A stretch of 64,000 nt of DNA from Brevifilum sp034437335 (lineage in GTDB: Bacteria > Chloroflexota > Anaerolineae > Anaerolineales > Anaerolineaceae). A program made the translations under genes and the position numbers. Positions 16,736-24,517 of this stretch are shown here, piece after piece. Position 1 is the first letter of the stretch, and each line of letters begins with the position of its first letter. The notes beneath the pieces were generated by a model. It worked only from the letters and a program-made list of their open reading frames with translations, did no database searches and was not told the origin of the DNA. The DNA lies in the NCBI GenBank assembly GCA_034437335.1, contig DAOTUG010000103.1, forward strand, positions 1 through 64,000, read 5' to 3'.

Positions 16736-18049
16736 ATGACAACCCTCCGATTTCCCCTCAGCCGTATTGAAGGCCACGCCCGGGTCGAAATGGAAGTCCA
16801 GGACGGGAAGGTGGTGACCGCGCAGTTCCAGGCCATCGAGATGCGCGGGTTCCGCTATTTCATGGAAGGCACCCCGGCCGAACAAATGCCCGTGATCGTC
16901 CCCCGCATCTGCGGCGTCTGCTCCACCGCCCACCATGTGGCCTCCGTCAAAGCCCTGGAGGACCTCTTCGAGGTTGAACCGCCCCAGCTTGCCAGGGAGA
17001 TCCGGGAGCTGCTCCTCCTGGGCCAGTTGATCCAGAACCAGGCCACTTCCCTGTTCATCTTCACCATGCCGGACCGGGTCAACGCCAGCAGCATCTTCCA
17101 CATGGACGAAAGCGAAGCCAGCCCCGAGAAACAGCTCACCCTGGCCCAGCGGGCCCTCAAGGTGCGGCAGGTCGGCACCCACCTGATCACCCTGGCCGGC
17201 GGCCAATTCATCCACCCCATCAAAGCCATCATCGGCGGCGTGACCAGCGGGATCAAAGGGGAACCAGCCGAAAAAATGCGCCAGGAGCTGGAGGAGATGC
17301 TCCCGGTGGCCCAGGACCTCTTCGATGACTATTGGGAGATGAGCCTGGAGATGAAAGAACGGATCGGCACATGGGGCGACGACCAGCCCGCCTTCTACAT
17401 TGCCTCCACCGGGCGCAGCCGCCCAGAGCTGAACAGCAGCGTGATCCGCGTCCTGGGCCCCAACGGGACGGAGCGGGCCAGCTTCCCACCGCGGCTCTTC
17501 CGCACCTATCTGAACTATGAAGAAACCGAATACAGCTATGCTGGCCAGAGCAGCTACCAGGGTCAGGTCATGCGGGCCAACAGTCTGGCGCGCATCAATC
17601 TGGCGCGCTCCATGGGCACCCCCCTGGCGGATGACTATCTGCAAAAACTGACCCACACCTTTGGCAAGCCCGCCCATCCCATCCTGCTCTTCGACCTCTG
17701 TCGGGGCATTGAACTGGTCTATGCCATGGAACGGGCCATTGAGATGCTCTCCCAGGACCTCGACTATGAAGACCCCTCTCTGCCCTACTCCCTCCGGGAT
17801 GGCGAGGGCTATGGCCTGGTGGAAGCCCCCCGGGGACCCCTGATCCACCATTACACGGTGGAAAACGGACTGGTGTCCTCCGCAGAGTTCATCATCCCCA
17901 CCGTGCACAATATGCTGGCCATCGAGCGCGCCCTCAAGGTGGCCGGAGAGCGCTATATCACCGGGGAAGCGATCAATCTGGAGCTGGAAAAGGCCGTTGG
18001 GCGGGTTGTGCGGGCCTTCGATCCCTGCATCGCCTGCGCCACGCAGTAG
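16736..18049 (+). CDS. [NiFe] hydrogenase large subunit, group 3-like, without C-terminal extension
   Basis: 437 aa. Ni-binding motif L1 is RICGVCSTAHH (C59, C62), and the N-terminal PLSRIEGHARV matches the family. The second pair of Ni ligands is in DPCIACATQ (C431, C434), and the protein stops right there. Typical large subunits carry a His or Arg at the position where this one has Gln, followed by a peptide that a protease removes after Ni insertion. Here the gene encodes an already mature end, known for some sensory and CO-linked hydrogenases. It forms a two-gene operon with the small subunit. No endopeptidase gene is nearby, in keeping with the missing peptide. Direction of catalysis is unknown. 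Confidence 0.9.
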   Translation: MTTLRFPLSRIEGHARVEMEVQDGKVVTAQFQAIEMRGFRYFMEGTPAEQMPVIVPRICGVCSTAHHVASVKALEDLFEVEPPQLAREIRELLLLGQLIQNQATSLFIFTMPDRVNASSIFHMDESEASPEKQLTLAQRALKVRQVGTHLITLAGGQFIHPIKAIIGGVTSGIKGEPAEKMRQELEEMLPVAQDLFDDYWEMSLEMKERIGTWGDDQPAFYIASTGRSRPELNSSVIRVLGPNGTERASFPPRLFRTYLNYEETEYSYAGQSSYQGQVMRANSLARINLARSMGTPLADDYLQKLTHTFGKPAHPILLFDLCRGIELVYAMERAIEMLSQDLDYEDPSLPYSLRDGEGYGLVEAPRGPLIHHYTVENGLVSSAEFIIPTVHNMLAIERALKVAGERYITGEAINLELEKAVGRVVRAFDPCIACATQ

Positions 18050-18064
18050 GAATCGGAAACAGGC

Positions 18065-18841
18065 TCAGCCGCCGTCACGGATTTCCCGGTCAAAGCGCGC
18101 CAGCACTTTCAGAAATTCATCCGGCAGATACCCCCGGCCCTGCCGGGCAATCTCTGCCGGTACGCCGCCGTAAAAGGCCTCTGCCATCCCCCCAGTGATG
18201 CAGGCAATGGTGTCGCTGTCGCCCCCCAGGGAGATGGCCTTGCGGATGGCGTCCTCATAATCCGTGGATTCAAGGAAAGCGAGAATCGCCTCCGGCACCG
18301 ATCCCTGACAGGACACATCAAAGCTGTAGCCTGGTCGGACCCCGTCCAGGGTCCGGTCCAGGTCATATCCAAAGCGCTCGGTGATCTCCCGGCGGATCGC
18401 CTCTTTGCCGGCGCCCTGCCGGGCCATCAGGATAGCCAGCGCGGTGGACTGGGCGCCTTTGATGCCCTCCGGGTGGTTATGGGTCACGGCCGCGCTGCGC
18501 TGGGCCTCCGCCAGAACGTCCTCCGCCGTCTCAAATGCCCACCCCACCGGGCTGACTCGCATGGCCGACCCATTGCCCCAACTATTATACGGCCGGGGAT
18601 CATCGGCATGGATCCAGCGGCTGAAATTCCCGCCGTACCCCCGGCCGGGATAACGCCGGGCAAAATCCTGATAGACGACCGTATAGTCCAGATCGTCCAA
18701 AAGGGCCCTGGCCGTGGCAGCCGTCAGGACTGTATCGTCGGTGAAGGTGCAATTTTCCTTAAACAAAATAAATTCGGTCGTTTTAATGCGATCCCACTCA
18801 TAGACCGATCCCACAATATCGCCAATCATGGCGCCCAACAT
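18065..18841 (-). CDS. ADP-ribosylglycohydrolase (DraG-like) family protein
   Basis: 258 aa, normal length. The Mg-binding residues of the family are visible: GAMIGDIVGSVYE at the start, TDDT (34-37) and GGDSDTIACITGGMAEA near 207-223. Members remove ADP-ribose from proteins, or from nucleic acid or free O-acetyl-ADP-ribose. No nitrogenase or DraT-like partner is in the window, so a nitrogenase role is not supported. Translation starts behind a near-perfect AAAGGAGG site; a TATAAT lies on the minus strand at 18889-18884. It converges on the hydrogenase operon with a 15-base gap. Confidence 0.9.
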   Translation of the reverse strand: MLGAMIGDIVGSVYEWDRIKTTEFILFKENCTFTDDTVLTAATARALLDDLDYTVVYQDFARRYPGRGYGGNFSRWIHADDPRPYNSWGNGSAMRVSPVGWAFETAEDVLAEAQRSAAVTHNHPEGIKGAQSTALAILMARQGAGKEAIRREITERFGYDLDRTLDGVRPGYSFDVSCQGSVPEAILAFLESTDYEDAIRKAISLGGDSDTIACITGGMAEAFYGGVPAEIARQGRGYLPDEFLKVLARFDREIRDGG

Positions 18842-18883
18842 GGTGACCTCCTTTGTTATTAGAAGGGGATTCAGCCCGTTACC

Positions 18884-18889
18884 ATTATA
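18884..18889 (-). promoter_or_regulatory. -10 element (TATAAT) for the DraG-like gene
   Basis: TATAAT on the minus strand 43 bases before the ATG, with the AAAGGAGG ribosome site between them. No clear -35 box is visible. Confidence 0.5.
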
Positions 18890-18934
18890 GATTACATCCG
18901 GGCCACCGGGATGCAGGTGGTGTGTGATAGTCTT

Positions 18935-18971
18935 AAAAAAACAAAGTGACCCTCCGGGGACTCGCAGGGCC
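18935..18971 (-). terminator. Terminator of tRNA-Lys, formed from a partial tRNA copy
   Basis: On the minus strand GGCCCT pairs with AGGGTC across a 12-base loop, followed by ACTTTGTTTTTTT. The 20 bases at 18945-18964 are identical to the 3' end of tRNA-Lys plus two flanking bases (19034-19053), and GGCCCT matches the tRNA 5' end. It lies about 65 bases beyond the mature tRNA 3' end. Confidence 0.65.
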
Positions 18972-19035
18972 TCCCCGCTTGGGGATCACAAACCAACCAG
19001 TTCTTTTTTCTTGATTGGGTTAGTTAAATGAACAG

Positions 19036-19108
<73 letters not shown>

Positions 19109-19121
19109 ATCTGAGGACAAT

Positions 19122-19130
19122 ATTATAGCA
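19122..19130 (-). promoter_or_regulatory. Extended -10 promoter element of tRNA-Lys
   Basis: TGCTATAAT on the minus strand, 14 bases before the mature 5' end, so transcription should start within about ten bases of the tRNA. The -35 region is A/T-rich without a clear TTGACA. Confidence 0.65.
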
Positions 19131-19212
19131 CAATCCCGTTGAAAATTTAAGCACGTTTCAACCCAAAATCAGCCCCAAAACCCATGTTAATAAAACGTTA
19201 GGATTAAATAAA

Positions 19213-19241
19213 TTGACAAATGGGGTCTGGCATGCTAGAAT
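19213..19241 (+). promoter_or_regulatory. Consensus housekeeping promoter of rnj
   Basis: TTGACA (19213-19218), a 17-base spacer and TAGAAT (19236-19241), with TGC directly before the -10. This is the best promoter in the window. Transcription should start near 19248, leaving a leader of about 240 bases before the rnj ATG. Confidence 0.85.
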
Positions 19242-19267
19242 TTCATTCGGAAATGCAACAGGTTTGC

Positions 19268-19285
19268 GGCCGGCGACGGCCTTTT
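19268..19285 (+). promoter_or_regulatory. First leader hairpin with T run upstream of rnj
   Basis: GGCCG pairs with CGGCC around a GCGA tetraloop, followed by TTTT and further T-rich sequence. The GNRA-type loop makes it stable. It starts about 20 bases into the predicted transcript. Confidence 0.5.
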
Positions 19286-19333
19286 GGTATTTTATTTATG
19301 ACATTATTTGGATGAATAATACAGCCGAATTTC

Positions 19334-19371
19334 GCCCTGACTGGCCTGATGCCTTCAGGGCTATTTTATTT
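19334..19371 (+). promoter_or_regulatory. Second leader hairpin, terminator-like, upstream of rnj
   Basis: GCCCTGA (19334-19340) pairs with TCAGGGC (19355-19361). An inner GGC/GCC pair extends the stem to a five-base loop. TATTTTATTT follows at once. It looks like an intrinsic terminator about 120 bases before the start codon and could act in attenuation or as a landing site for RNase J. Confidence 0.55.
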
Positions 19372-19489
19372 CAGGCTGAAATGAGAAAGAAACAGTTTCT
19401 TATTGACCCCAAATGGGCAGAGCCCATTTTACAAAAAAATAGTTCGAAAAACAAAACATTATTAGGAGTTAACAAAGGAAAACTAACCA

Positions 19490-21133
19490 ATGAGCAAAAG
19501 TAAAAAATTACGAATCGTTCCCATCGGGGGGTTGGGAGAAGTTGGGAAGAACATGACCATCTACGAATACGCGAATGACATTCTCGTTGTGGATGCCGGT
19601 ATGATGTTCCCGGAAAACGACATGATTGGGATTGACTATATCATCCCGGATTTTGAGTACCTTAAGAAAAGAAAGGACAAGGTGCGGGGAATCATCATCA
19701 CCCACGGCCACCTTGACCATACGGGCGCCATCCAGCACGTCATGGAAGAGATCAACGCGCCCATTTACGCCACCCCCCTGACCCGGGGATTCCTGGAAGT
19801 CAAGCTGGAGCGCTACGGCCTTCTGGGGAAATCGGACCTGCGCACGGTCCATCCCGGCGACCGGGTTCAGATCGGGTCGTTCCATGTGGATTTCTTCCAC
19901 ATGTGCCACTCGATTCCGGATGCCGTCGGACTGGCCATCGAATCCCCGGCCGGCCTGGTGGTTCACACCGGAGATTACAAACTGGACCAAACCCCCGTTG
20001 ACAACCAGCCCACCGACTATGCCAAACTGGCCGAGTTCTCCCAGCGCGGCGTCCTGGCCCTGCTGGCCGACTCCACCAATGCCCTCCAACCCGGATGGAC
20101 GGAATCCGAGCGGGTGATTGACGACGCCTTCGACAAGGTCATGGCGGATGCCAAGGGACGGGTGTTGGTCGCATCCTTTGCCTCCCTCATCTCGCGGATG
20201 GCCCAGGTAGCACACGCGGCCGAAAAGCACAACCGGAAAATCGCCTTCGTCGGGCGGAGCATGGAAGAAAACGTCAAAATGGCCCAGGAGCTGGGATACA
20301 TTGATTTCCCGGACCGTCTCGTCATCAGCCTGGAAAAATCTCTTTCCATGCCGGATAACCAGGTGGTTCTGATGTGTACCGGGTCCCAGGGCGAACCCAA
20401 TTCCATCATGGGGCGCCTGGCCAACGGCACAAACCGCAAGTTTGATGTCCGACCCGGCGACACCATCGTGCTTTCTTCCCGCCCGATCCCCGGCAATGAG
20501 GAAATGGTCTACCGGATCATCAACAAACTCTTCCGCCGGGGCGCTGATGTGATTGACGAATCCATCGCACCAGTTCATGTCTCCGGGCATGCCAGCCAGG
20601 AAGAGGTCAAATTCATGATCCACCTGATCCAGCCCAAATACCTGATCCCCATGCACGGGGAACTGCGGATGCTCAAACAGCATGCCCGGCTGGCACAGGA
20701 GGCCGGCATTCCGGAGGAAAACATCGCCGTGGTGGAAAACGGCCAGATCATCGAATTCGTTAACGGTGAAATGCGCCTGGGTGAACGCATCCCCGGCGAC
20801 TACATCTTCGTGGATGGCAGCGGCGTGGGCGATGTGGACGAACGCATCGTGCGAGAGCGTGAAACTCTGGGCCGCAACGGGATCATGGTCGTCAACCTGG
20901 ACATCAACAAGAAAACGGGGCGCCTGAAGGGCAAACCGGAGATCATCACCCGCGGCTTCATGCTGCCCAACGAGCTGGAAGGGTTTATGAGCGGCCTGGA
21001 AAAGCAGGTCAAGAAATCCGTCAAGAGTGGCAATGGCCACGTGGAACAATCCGTGATTCGATCAGTCAAATCCTATCTGTACAACGAGATCAAACGCAGC
21101 CCGATGATCTTTGTGACCGTCAACCAGAACTGA
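19490..21133 (+). CDS. rnj: Ribonuclease J
   Basis: 547 aa, typical length. The metallo-beta-lactamase motif HGHLDHTG (72-79) gives the zinc ligands; HMCHSIPDA and VVHTGDYKLD supply the next motifs. The beta-CASP part includes ALLADSTNA, CTGSQGEP and VSGHASQEEVKFMIHLIQPKY. The C-terminal dimerisation domain is complete. RNase J cuts mRNA internally and trims it from the 5' end, and it matures 16S rRNA. The start ATG lies behind AAAGGAAAACTAACC. It is a single-gene unit with its own strong promoter, a long leader and a strong terminator, which fits a self-controlled RNA-decay enzyme. Confidence 0.96.
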   Translation: MSKSKKLRIVPIGGLGEVGKNMTIYEYANDILVVDAGMMFPENDMIGIDYIIPDFEYLKKRKDKVRGIIITHGHLDHTGAIQHVMEEINAPIYATPLTRGFLEVKLERYGLLGKSDLRTVHPGDRVQIGSFHVDFFHMCHSIPDAVGLAIESPAGLVVHTGDYKLDQTPVDNQPTDYAKLAEFSQRGVLALLADSTNALQPGWTESERVIDDAFDKVMADAKGRVLVASFASLISRMAQVAHAAEKHNRKIAFVGRSMEENVKMAQELGYIDFPDRLVISLEKSLSMPDNQVVLMCTGSQGEPNSIMGRLANGTNRKFDVRPGDTIVLSSRPIPGNEEMVYRIINKLFRRGADVIDESIAPVHVSGHASQEEVKFMIHLIQPKYLIPMHGELRMLKQHARLAQEAGIPEENIAVVENGQIIEFVNGEMRLGERIPGDYIFVDGSGVGDVDERIVRERETLGRNGIMVVNLDINKKTGRLKGKPEIITRGFMLPNELEGFMSGLEKQVKKSVKSGNGHVEQSVIRSVKSYLYNEIKRSPMIFVTVNQN

Positions 21134-21160
21134 CGAACCGGAAGTCCCCATAGAAAACAA

Positions 21161-21184
21161 AGCGCCCCGAGCGGGGCGCTTTCT
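21161..21184. terminator. Intrinsic terminator after rnj, usable in both directions
   Basis: AGCGCCCCG (21161-21169) pairs with CGGGGCGCT (21172-21180) with a two-base gap; TTTCT follows on plus and TTTGTTTTC on minus. It also closes the secreted peptidase gene that ends at 21247 on the other strand. Confidence 0.88.
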
Positions 21185-21246
21185 GATTCTACAGCAGGAT
21201 GGAGAGGTTTCCCAGGATGGGGAAGCCGCACATGTCATAGCGGTGG

Positions 21247-23652
21247 TTACCACCCGCTGGTGATGAAGGGCATAAAGGCACCAAAGGGGAAAGTGTCCAC
21301 CTGGATGGCGGGGCTGAAGGCCGATTCCCCCAGGGGATTGATCGAGCGGATGCGATAATGATAGGGGACCGCATTACGCGCGATGTGATCGGTGTAGGAA
21401 GTGGTATCCATCGGCAGCAGCGCGATAGTGGACCAATCATCGCTTCCCACCGGCGTGCGCTGCAGTTCATATCCCGTCTCATACCGGCAGTCCTCCCAGG
21501 AAAGGAGGACGCTTTGAAAGGTGGATTGGGCCGTCAGGTTGAGAGGAATCTCAGGGTATTCTGTACAGATTCCCATCTCCAGTGTCAGGATCGGGGAGGA
21601 ATAATTGGAATAGCCCACACCATTGTAGGTGCGCATACGGTACTGATAGGTCGTCTGGCACATGGCCGTGTCGTCCAGAAAGCCCGTCTGGTTGGCAGTC
21701 AGGGACGCGATCACCGCCCATGTTTCCCCCCCCAGGGTGCGCCGCTCCAGCAAAATGTCGGTTTCCGTATCATTATTATCCAGCCAGGAGAGCTGGACCG
21801 CATAGGAAGAAATGGGCGTGCCGGAAAATCCCGCCGGATCGCAAAGGGCCGTTTTGGCATCCACAACCACCTGTGCGGGGGATTCAAGGGTCTCGTTGAA
21901 GGCCACCAGGCGATAGTCATAGGCCTGTCCGCATTGCAGGTCATTATCCACCATCTGGGTGATATCCGCCGAGACCGTGGTGAGATACGTCCAGGGCGCA
22001 CCGGCGTCCTCTCGGCGGAAGATGTGGGTGCCGTCCTCCTGGGTGTTTGGATCAGACCAATCCAGGCGGATATGAGACTGTGAAAAAGCGCCTATGTGAA
22101 CTCCCTGCGGGGCGAACAAGGGCGTGACGATGTTGGTCAGGGTGGAGTACGCCGATTCCCCATTTCCGTTCCAGGCCTTGATCCGGTAATCATAGGCGGT
22201 CCCGGCCGAGAGACTGCCATCAGTGTAAGAGGTGGCGTTTGCTCCCAGGGTGCCAATCACCTGCCAGCCGCCGCCGGCAGAAAGGCGCCGTTCCAGAGTG
22301 AATCCCAACTCATTCAGACTGTTGTCCATCCAAGCCAGGCTCACACTGGTCGGAGTAATGGTCTCCGTCCTCAGCCCACTCGGTGCGGCAGGGCTTGCGC
22401 CATCCCGGAAGTTGGACACAATCCAAGCCGTGTTGTTAAAGGTCCGGGCGTTATCCGCTGAACTTGGGGATTGGTAGTGAACCCCTGTGGGCTGTCCGGC
22501 GTAATGCACAGCGGGATTGGAATAGTGGTTGATCCGCGGACATCCCCCAGGGCAATTGTAGCCCAGAACGGTCCGAAAGGAGAAATCCGGGGCCAGATAG
22601 GCATGGGAGTACGCATAAGCCCCGTCGTCTGACGTCTGATAGCGGTCGTGGTGCCCTCCCATGATATGCCCCAGCTCATGGCCGAAGGAATAATAGCCCG
22701 TGGCGCAGACAGTCGAAACGGCGCTGAAGGCATAGGACTCAAAACCCAGAGAAGGCGTATCCATCAACCAGGCAATTCCACAGGCCGAGGCGTCAGCCGC
22801 CAGCAAAACCACCACATCAGCGGCATAGGTTTCTCGCCAGCTATGCACAACGTCCATATAGCCGTCGCCGTTGTATTGCAGGCGCCCCAGGGCCTGGGCC
22901 CAGTCAAAATTAACCTCACTGTAATTGACCTGAGCTGCATACACCAGATTCACTCGGGGGGTGATCAGGCTGTTGGCAAAACCGGTGTTGGTTTCAGCGA
23001 CGGCCACGGCGATCAGAGCCTGCATGGCCGCTGCGCCCCCAACCGCGCTCTGGGCCGCGGGGGTATAGACCACCATGAGATCAATTTGCGACCCGTCATC
23101 CGACACAGCCAGGATATCCCGTTCCGGCGCGGCCGGGAGGTCCACCTGCAGGGGCGGTTCTTCCCCCGGCAAATCTTCCGGCTGCAACGCCTGAATCTGG
23201 TAAAGATCCCCTTCCACGGGGAAAAAGCGATAGATTGCCCCTCCCGCCGTGACACTGCCATAGAGAGCTTCCCCCGATACAGCCAGAGTCAGCGCGGCCT
23301 CACCATCCGGGGACTGGCCAGTCAGGGAAAAGCTGCCGTCCCGTCCGGGACCAGCAGCGTCCACATCAAACACCAGTGCTCCAGCAAAGGGTTGTTCAAA
23401 CACAAGTTGGGGCGCCGCTCCGGGAGAAAAAGACGGCAGCTCGGCAAGCGCCTGGGGGTTGAGCAGCATGTAGGCGCTGCGCCCCGGGCCGGTCCCCCGG
23501 GACAAACCTTCCGTCCGTCCCTCCGGGGCCGGAGAGAAGAGCGTCAGACTGCTTTCAGATGCACCCGAAACCGGAAACTGGAAGGAAAAAGACGCCCAAA
23601 GACAACCCAGGATCACCATCAGGAAAACAAGTGTACTTCTCGTATCACGCAT
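21247..23652 (-). CDS. Secreted reprolysin-like metallopeptidase with fibronectin type III repeats
   Basis: 801 aa from the ATG at 23652 (MRDTRS), which gives a clean signal peptide (residues 1-30). The zinc-binding motif HELGHIMGGHHD (325-336) is the metzincin HExxHxxGxxHD form, with the catalytic glutamate intact. The segment VYTPAAQSAVGGAAAM near 195 is typical of the start of the reprolysin-like catalytic fold. From about 385 come four fibronectin type III modules, seen by repeats of SVSLAWMDNS, IRLDWSDPN, VQLSWLDNN and VLLSWEDC. The protein ends in FMPFITSGW, a short hydrophobic tail also seen in other secreted proteins of this window. It is monocistronic. The substrate is unknown. Confidence 0.88.
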   Translation of the reverse strand: MRDTRSTLVFLMVILGCLWASFSFQFPVSGASESSLTLFSPAPEGRTEGLSRGTGPGRSAYMLLNPQALAELPSFSPGAAPQLVFEQPFAGALVFDVDAAGPGRDGSFSLTGQSPDGEAALTLAVSGEALYGSVTAGGAIYRFFPVEGDLYQIQALQPEDLPGEEPPLQVDLPAAPERDILAVSDDGSQIDLMVVYTPAAQSAVGGAAAMQALIAVAVAETNTGFANSLITPRVNLVYAAQVNYSEVNFDWAQALGRLQYNGDGYMDVVHSWRETYAADVVVLLAADASACGIAWLMDTPSLGFESYAFSAVSTVCATGYYSFGHELGHIMGGHHDRYQTSDDGAYAYSHAYLAPDFSFRTVLGYNCPGGCPRINHYSNPAVHYAGQPTGVHYQSPSSADNARTFNNTAWIVSNFRDGASPAAPSGLRTETITPTSVSLAWMDNSLNELGFTLERRLSAGGGWQVIGTLGANATSYTDGSLSAGTAYDYRIKAWNGNGESAYSTLTNIVTPLFAPQGVHIGAFSQSHIRLDWSDPNTQEDGTHIFRREDAGAPWTYLTTVSADITQMVDNDLQCGQAYDYRLVAFNETLESPAQVVVDAKTALCDPAGFSGTPISSYAVQLSWLDNNDTETDILLERRTLGGETWAVIASLTANQTGFLDDTAMCQTTYQYRMRTYNGVGYSNYSSPILTLEMGICTEYPEIPLNLTAQSTFQSVLLSWEDCRYETGYELQRTPVGSDDWSTIALLPMDTTSYTDHIARNAVPYHYRIRSINPLGESAFSPAIQVDTFPFGAFMPFITSGW

Positions 23653-23802
23653 GATCACCTTGCCAAGCCGCAAATAATGAAAAATCAGTAGTTTTCGCTT
23701 CAGTACCTACTTTAGCATACAGGAGGCTTCAATTAAGGATATACTTGGGTTTGAAAGGATTCTGTAAAGTCATCAACACTGACCAGTATCAAGAAACGGG
23801 TT

Positions 23803-24408
23803 ATGTATATGGATCTGCTGTTGAACATCCTGCGAGGATTGACTGCAATTCTCTTGCCAATTTCTGCCCTGATCATGGCCGCTCTGGCCCTGGTCAGGAT
23901 TCATCAACAAACAGGCCGTCCTCCTGAAGGGGAGGAGACCTGCGCGCGCTGCAGCGAGGCGGGGTCCGGAGGAACAGCCGTCTTCCATTACGCGGAAGCT
24001 GTGGGCAATGCCCGGGAACGCGCAGCCAGAAAAAAACTCGTTCCAACGGATACGAAGCTGTTAGGAACTGAAACCCATTTCGTCTGCGATCGCTGCGCAA
24101 AGGCCTTTGCCCGCAGTGAAGCCTTCCAGATCCTTCTGATGGTGCTCCCCTATCCAATCTACCTGTATGTGATCATCCCCCTGTTTGCCGAGAACGGCAT
24201 CTTCGCCAACTTCCTGATTGAAACACTGTTGATTGTCCTCTCCGTGGCCGGGACAACTTCCGCCTTTGACATGCTCCGGGCGGTTCAAATCGGGGAAACG
24301 CCCCTCAGCGAGGCCCGGGACCGGGTTGCCATCCAGGAACGGCGCAAAATTTTGGGCAAGAAATTCAGCTATTATTCACGCATCGGACACCGGCATCTAA
24401 AAGAGTGA
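23803..24408 (+). CDS. Small membrane protein with paired CxxC motifs; function unknown
   Basis: 201 aa; ATG at 23803 or 23809. One membrane segment near 5-30 and two near 105-160. Two CxxC pairs, C47/C50 (CARC) and C95/C98 (CDRC), flank a charged stretch and could bind one zinc, as in a split zinc ribbon on the cytoplasmic side. The C terminus is basic. No known family is recognised. It stands between a divergent secreted peptidase and the convergent rfbD operon, so it is probably transcribed alone. Codon use is like its neighbours. Confidence 0.72.
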   Translation: MYMDLLLNILRGLTAILLPISALIMAALALVRIHQQTGRPPEGEETCARCSEAGSGGTAVFHYAEAVGNARERAARKKLVPTDTKLLGTETHFVCDRCAKAFARSEAFQILLMVLPYPIYLYVIIPLFAENGIFANFLIETLLIVLSVAGTTSAFDMLRAVQIGETPLSEARDRVAIQERRKILGKKFSYYSRIGHRHLKE

Positions 24409-24426
24409 TCCCGGAGCTGGTTTAAA

Positions 24427-24481
24427 AAGAAAGTTCCGCTTCCCTGCAAGTCAGGCTGTTCCAGGTTCCGCAGGGAAGCGG
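24427..24481 (-). terminator. Terminator of the rfbB-A-D operon (long-stem hairpin)
   Basis: A perfect 12-base inverted repeat CCGCTTCCCTGC (24436-24447) with GCAGGGAAGCGG (24470-24481), loop of 22 bases. On the minus strand it is followed by AACTTTCTTTTT. It lies 37 bases after the rfbD stop. A run of 13 G broken by one T (24491-24504) lies beside it. Confidence 0.7.
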
Positions 24482-24517
24482 ATAGAATAAGGGGGTGGGG
24501 GGGGCAAATCCCCCTCC

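Larger units (their letters stand above)
19109..19489. other. 381-base region without a convincing gene: tRNA-Lys promoter and rnj promoter plus leader
   Basis: The left 100 bases hold the minus-strand tRNA promoter. From 19213 it holds the plus-strand rnj promoter and a leader of about 240 bases with two hairpins. The region is clearly richer in A and T than its surroundings. A frame of 63 codons from 19312 to 19503 exists but has no ribosome site and is not counted as a gene. Confidence 0.7.

Noticed and set aside
18065..18841. Nitrogenase control by the DraG-like protein
   Set aside because: No nif gene or DraT in the window; the family has many other substrates.
19213..19503. A 96-codon frame (or 63 codons from the ATG at 19312) before rnj
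   Set aside because: The first codon is the TTG of the -35 box, so it cannot be in the transcript. The shorter form has no ribosome site, spans a terminator-like hairpin and overlaps the rnj start.
24491..24504. G-quadruplex in the G run next to rfbD
   Set aside because: Only two unequal G runs split by one T; not enough to call a structure.
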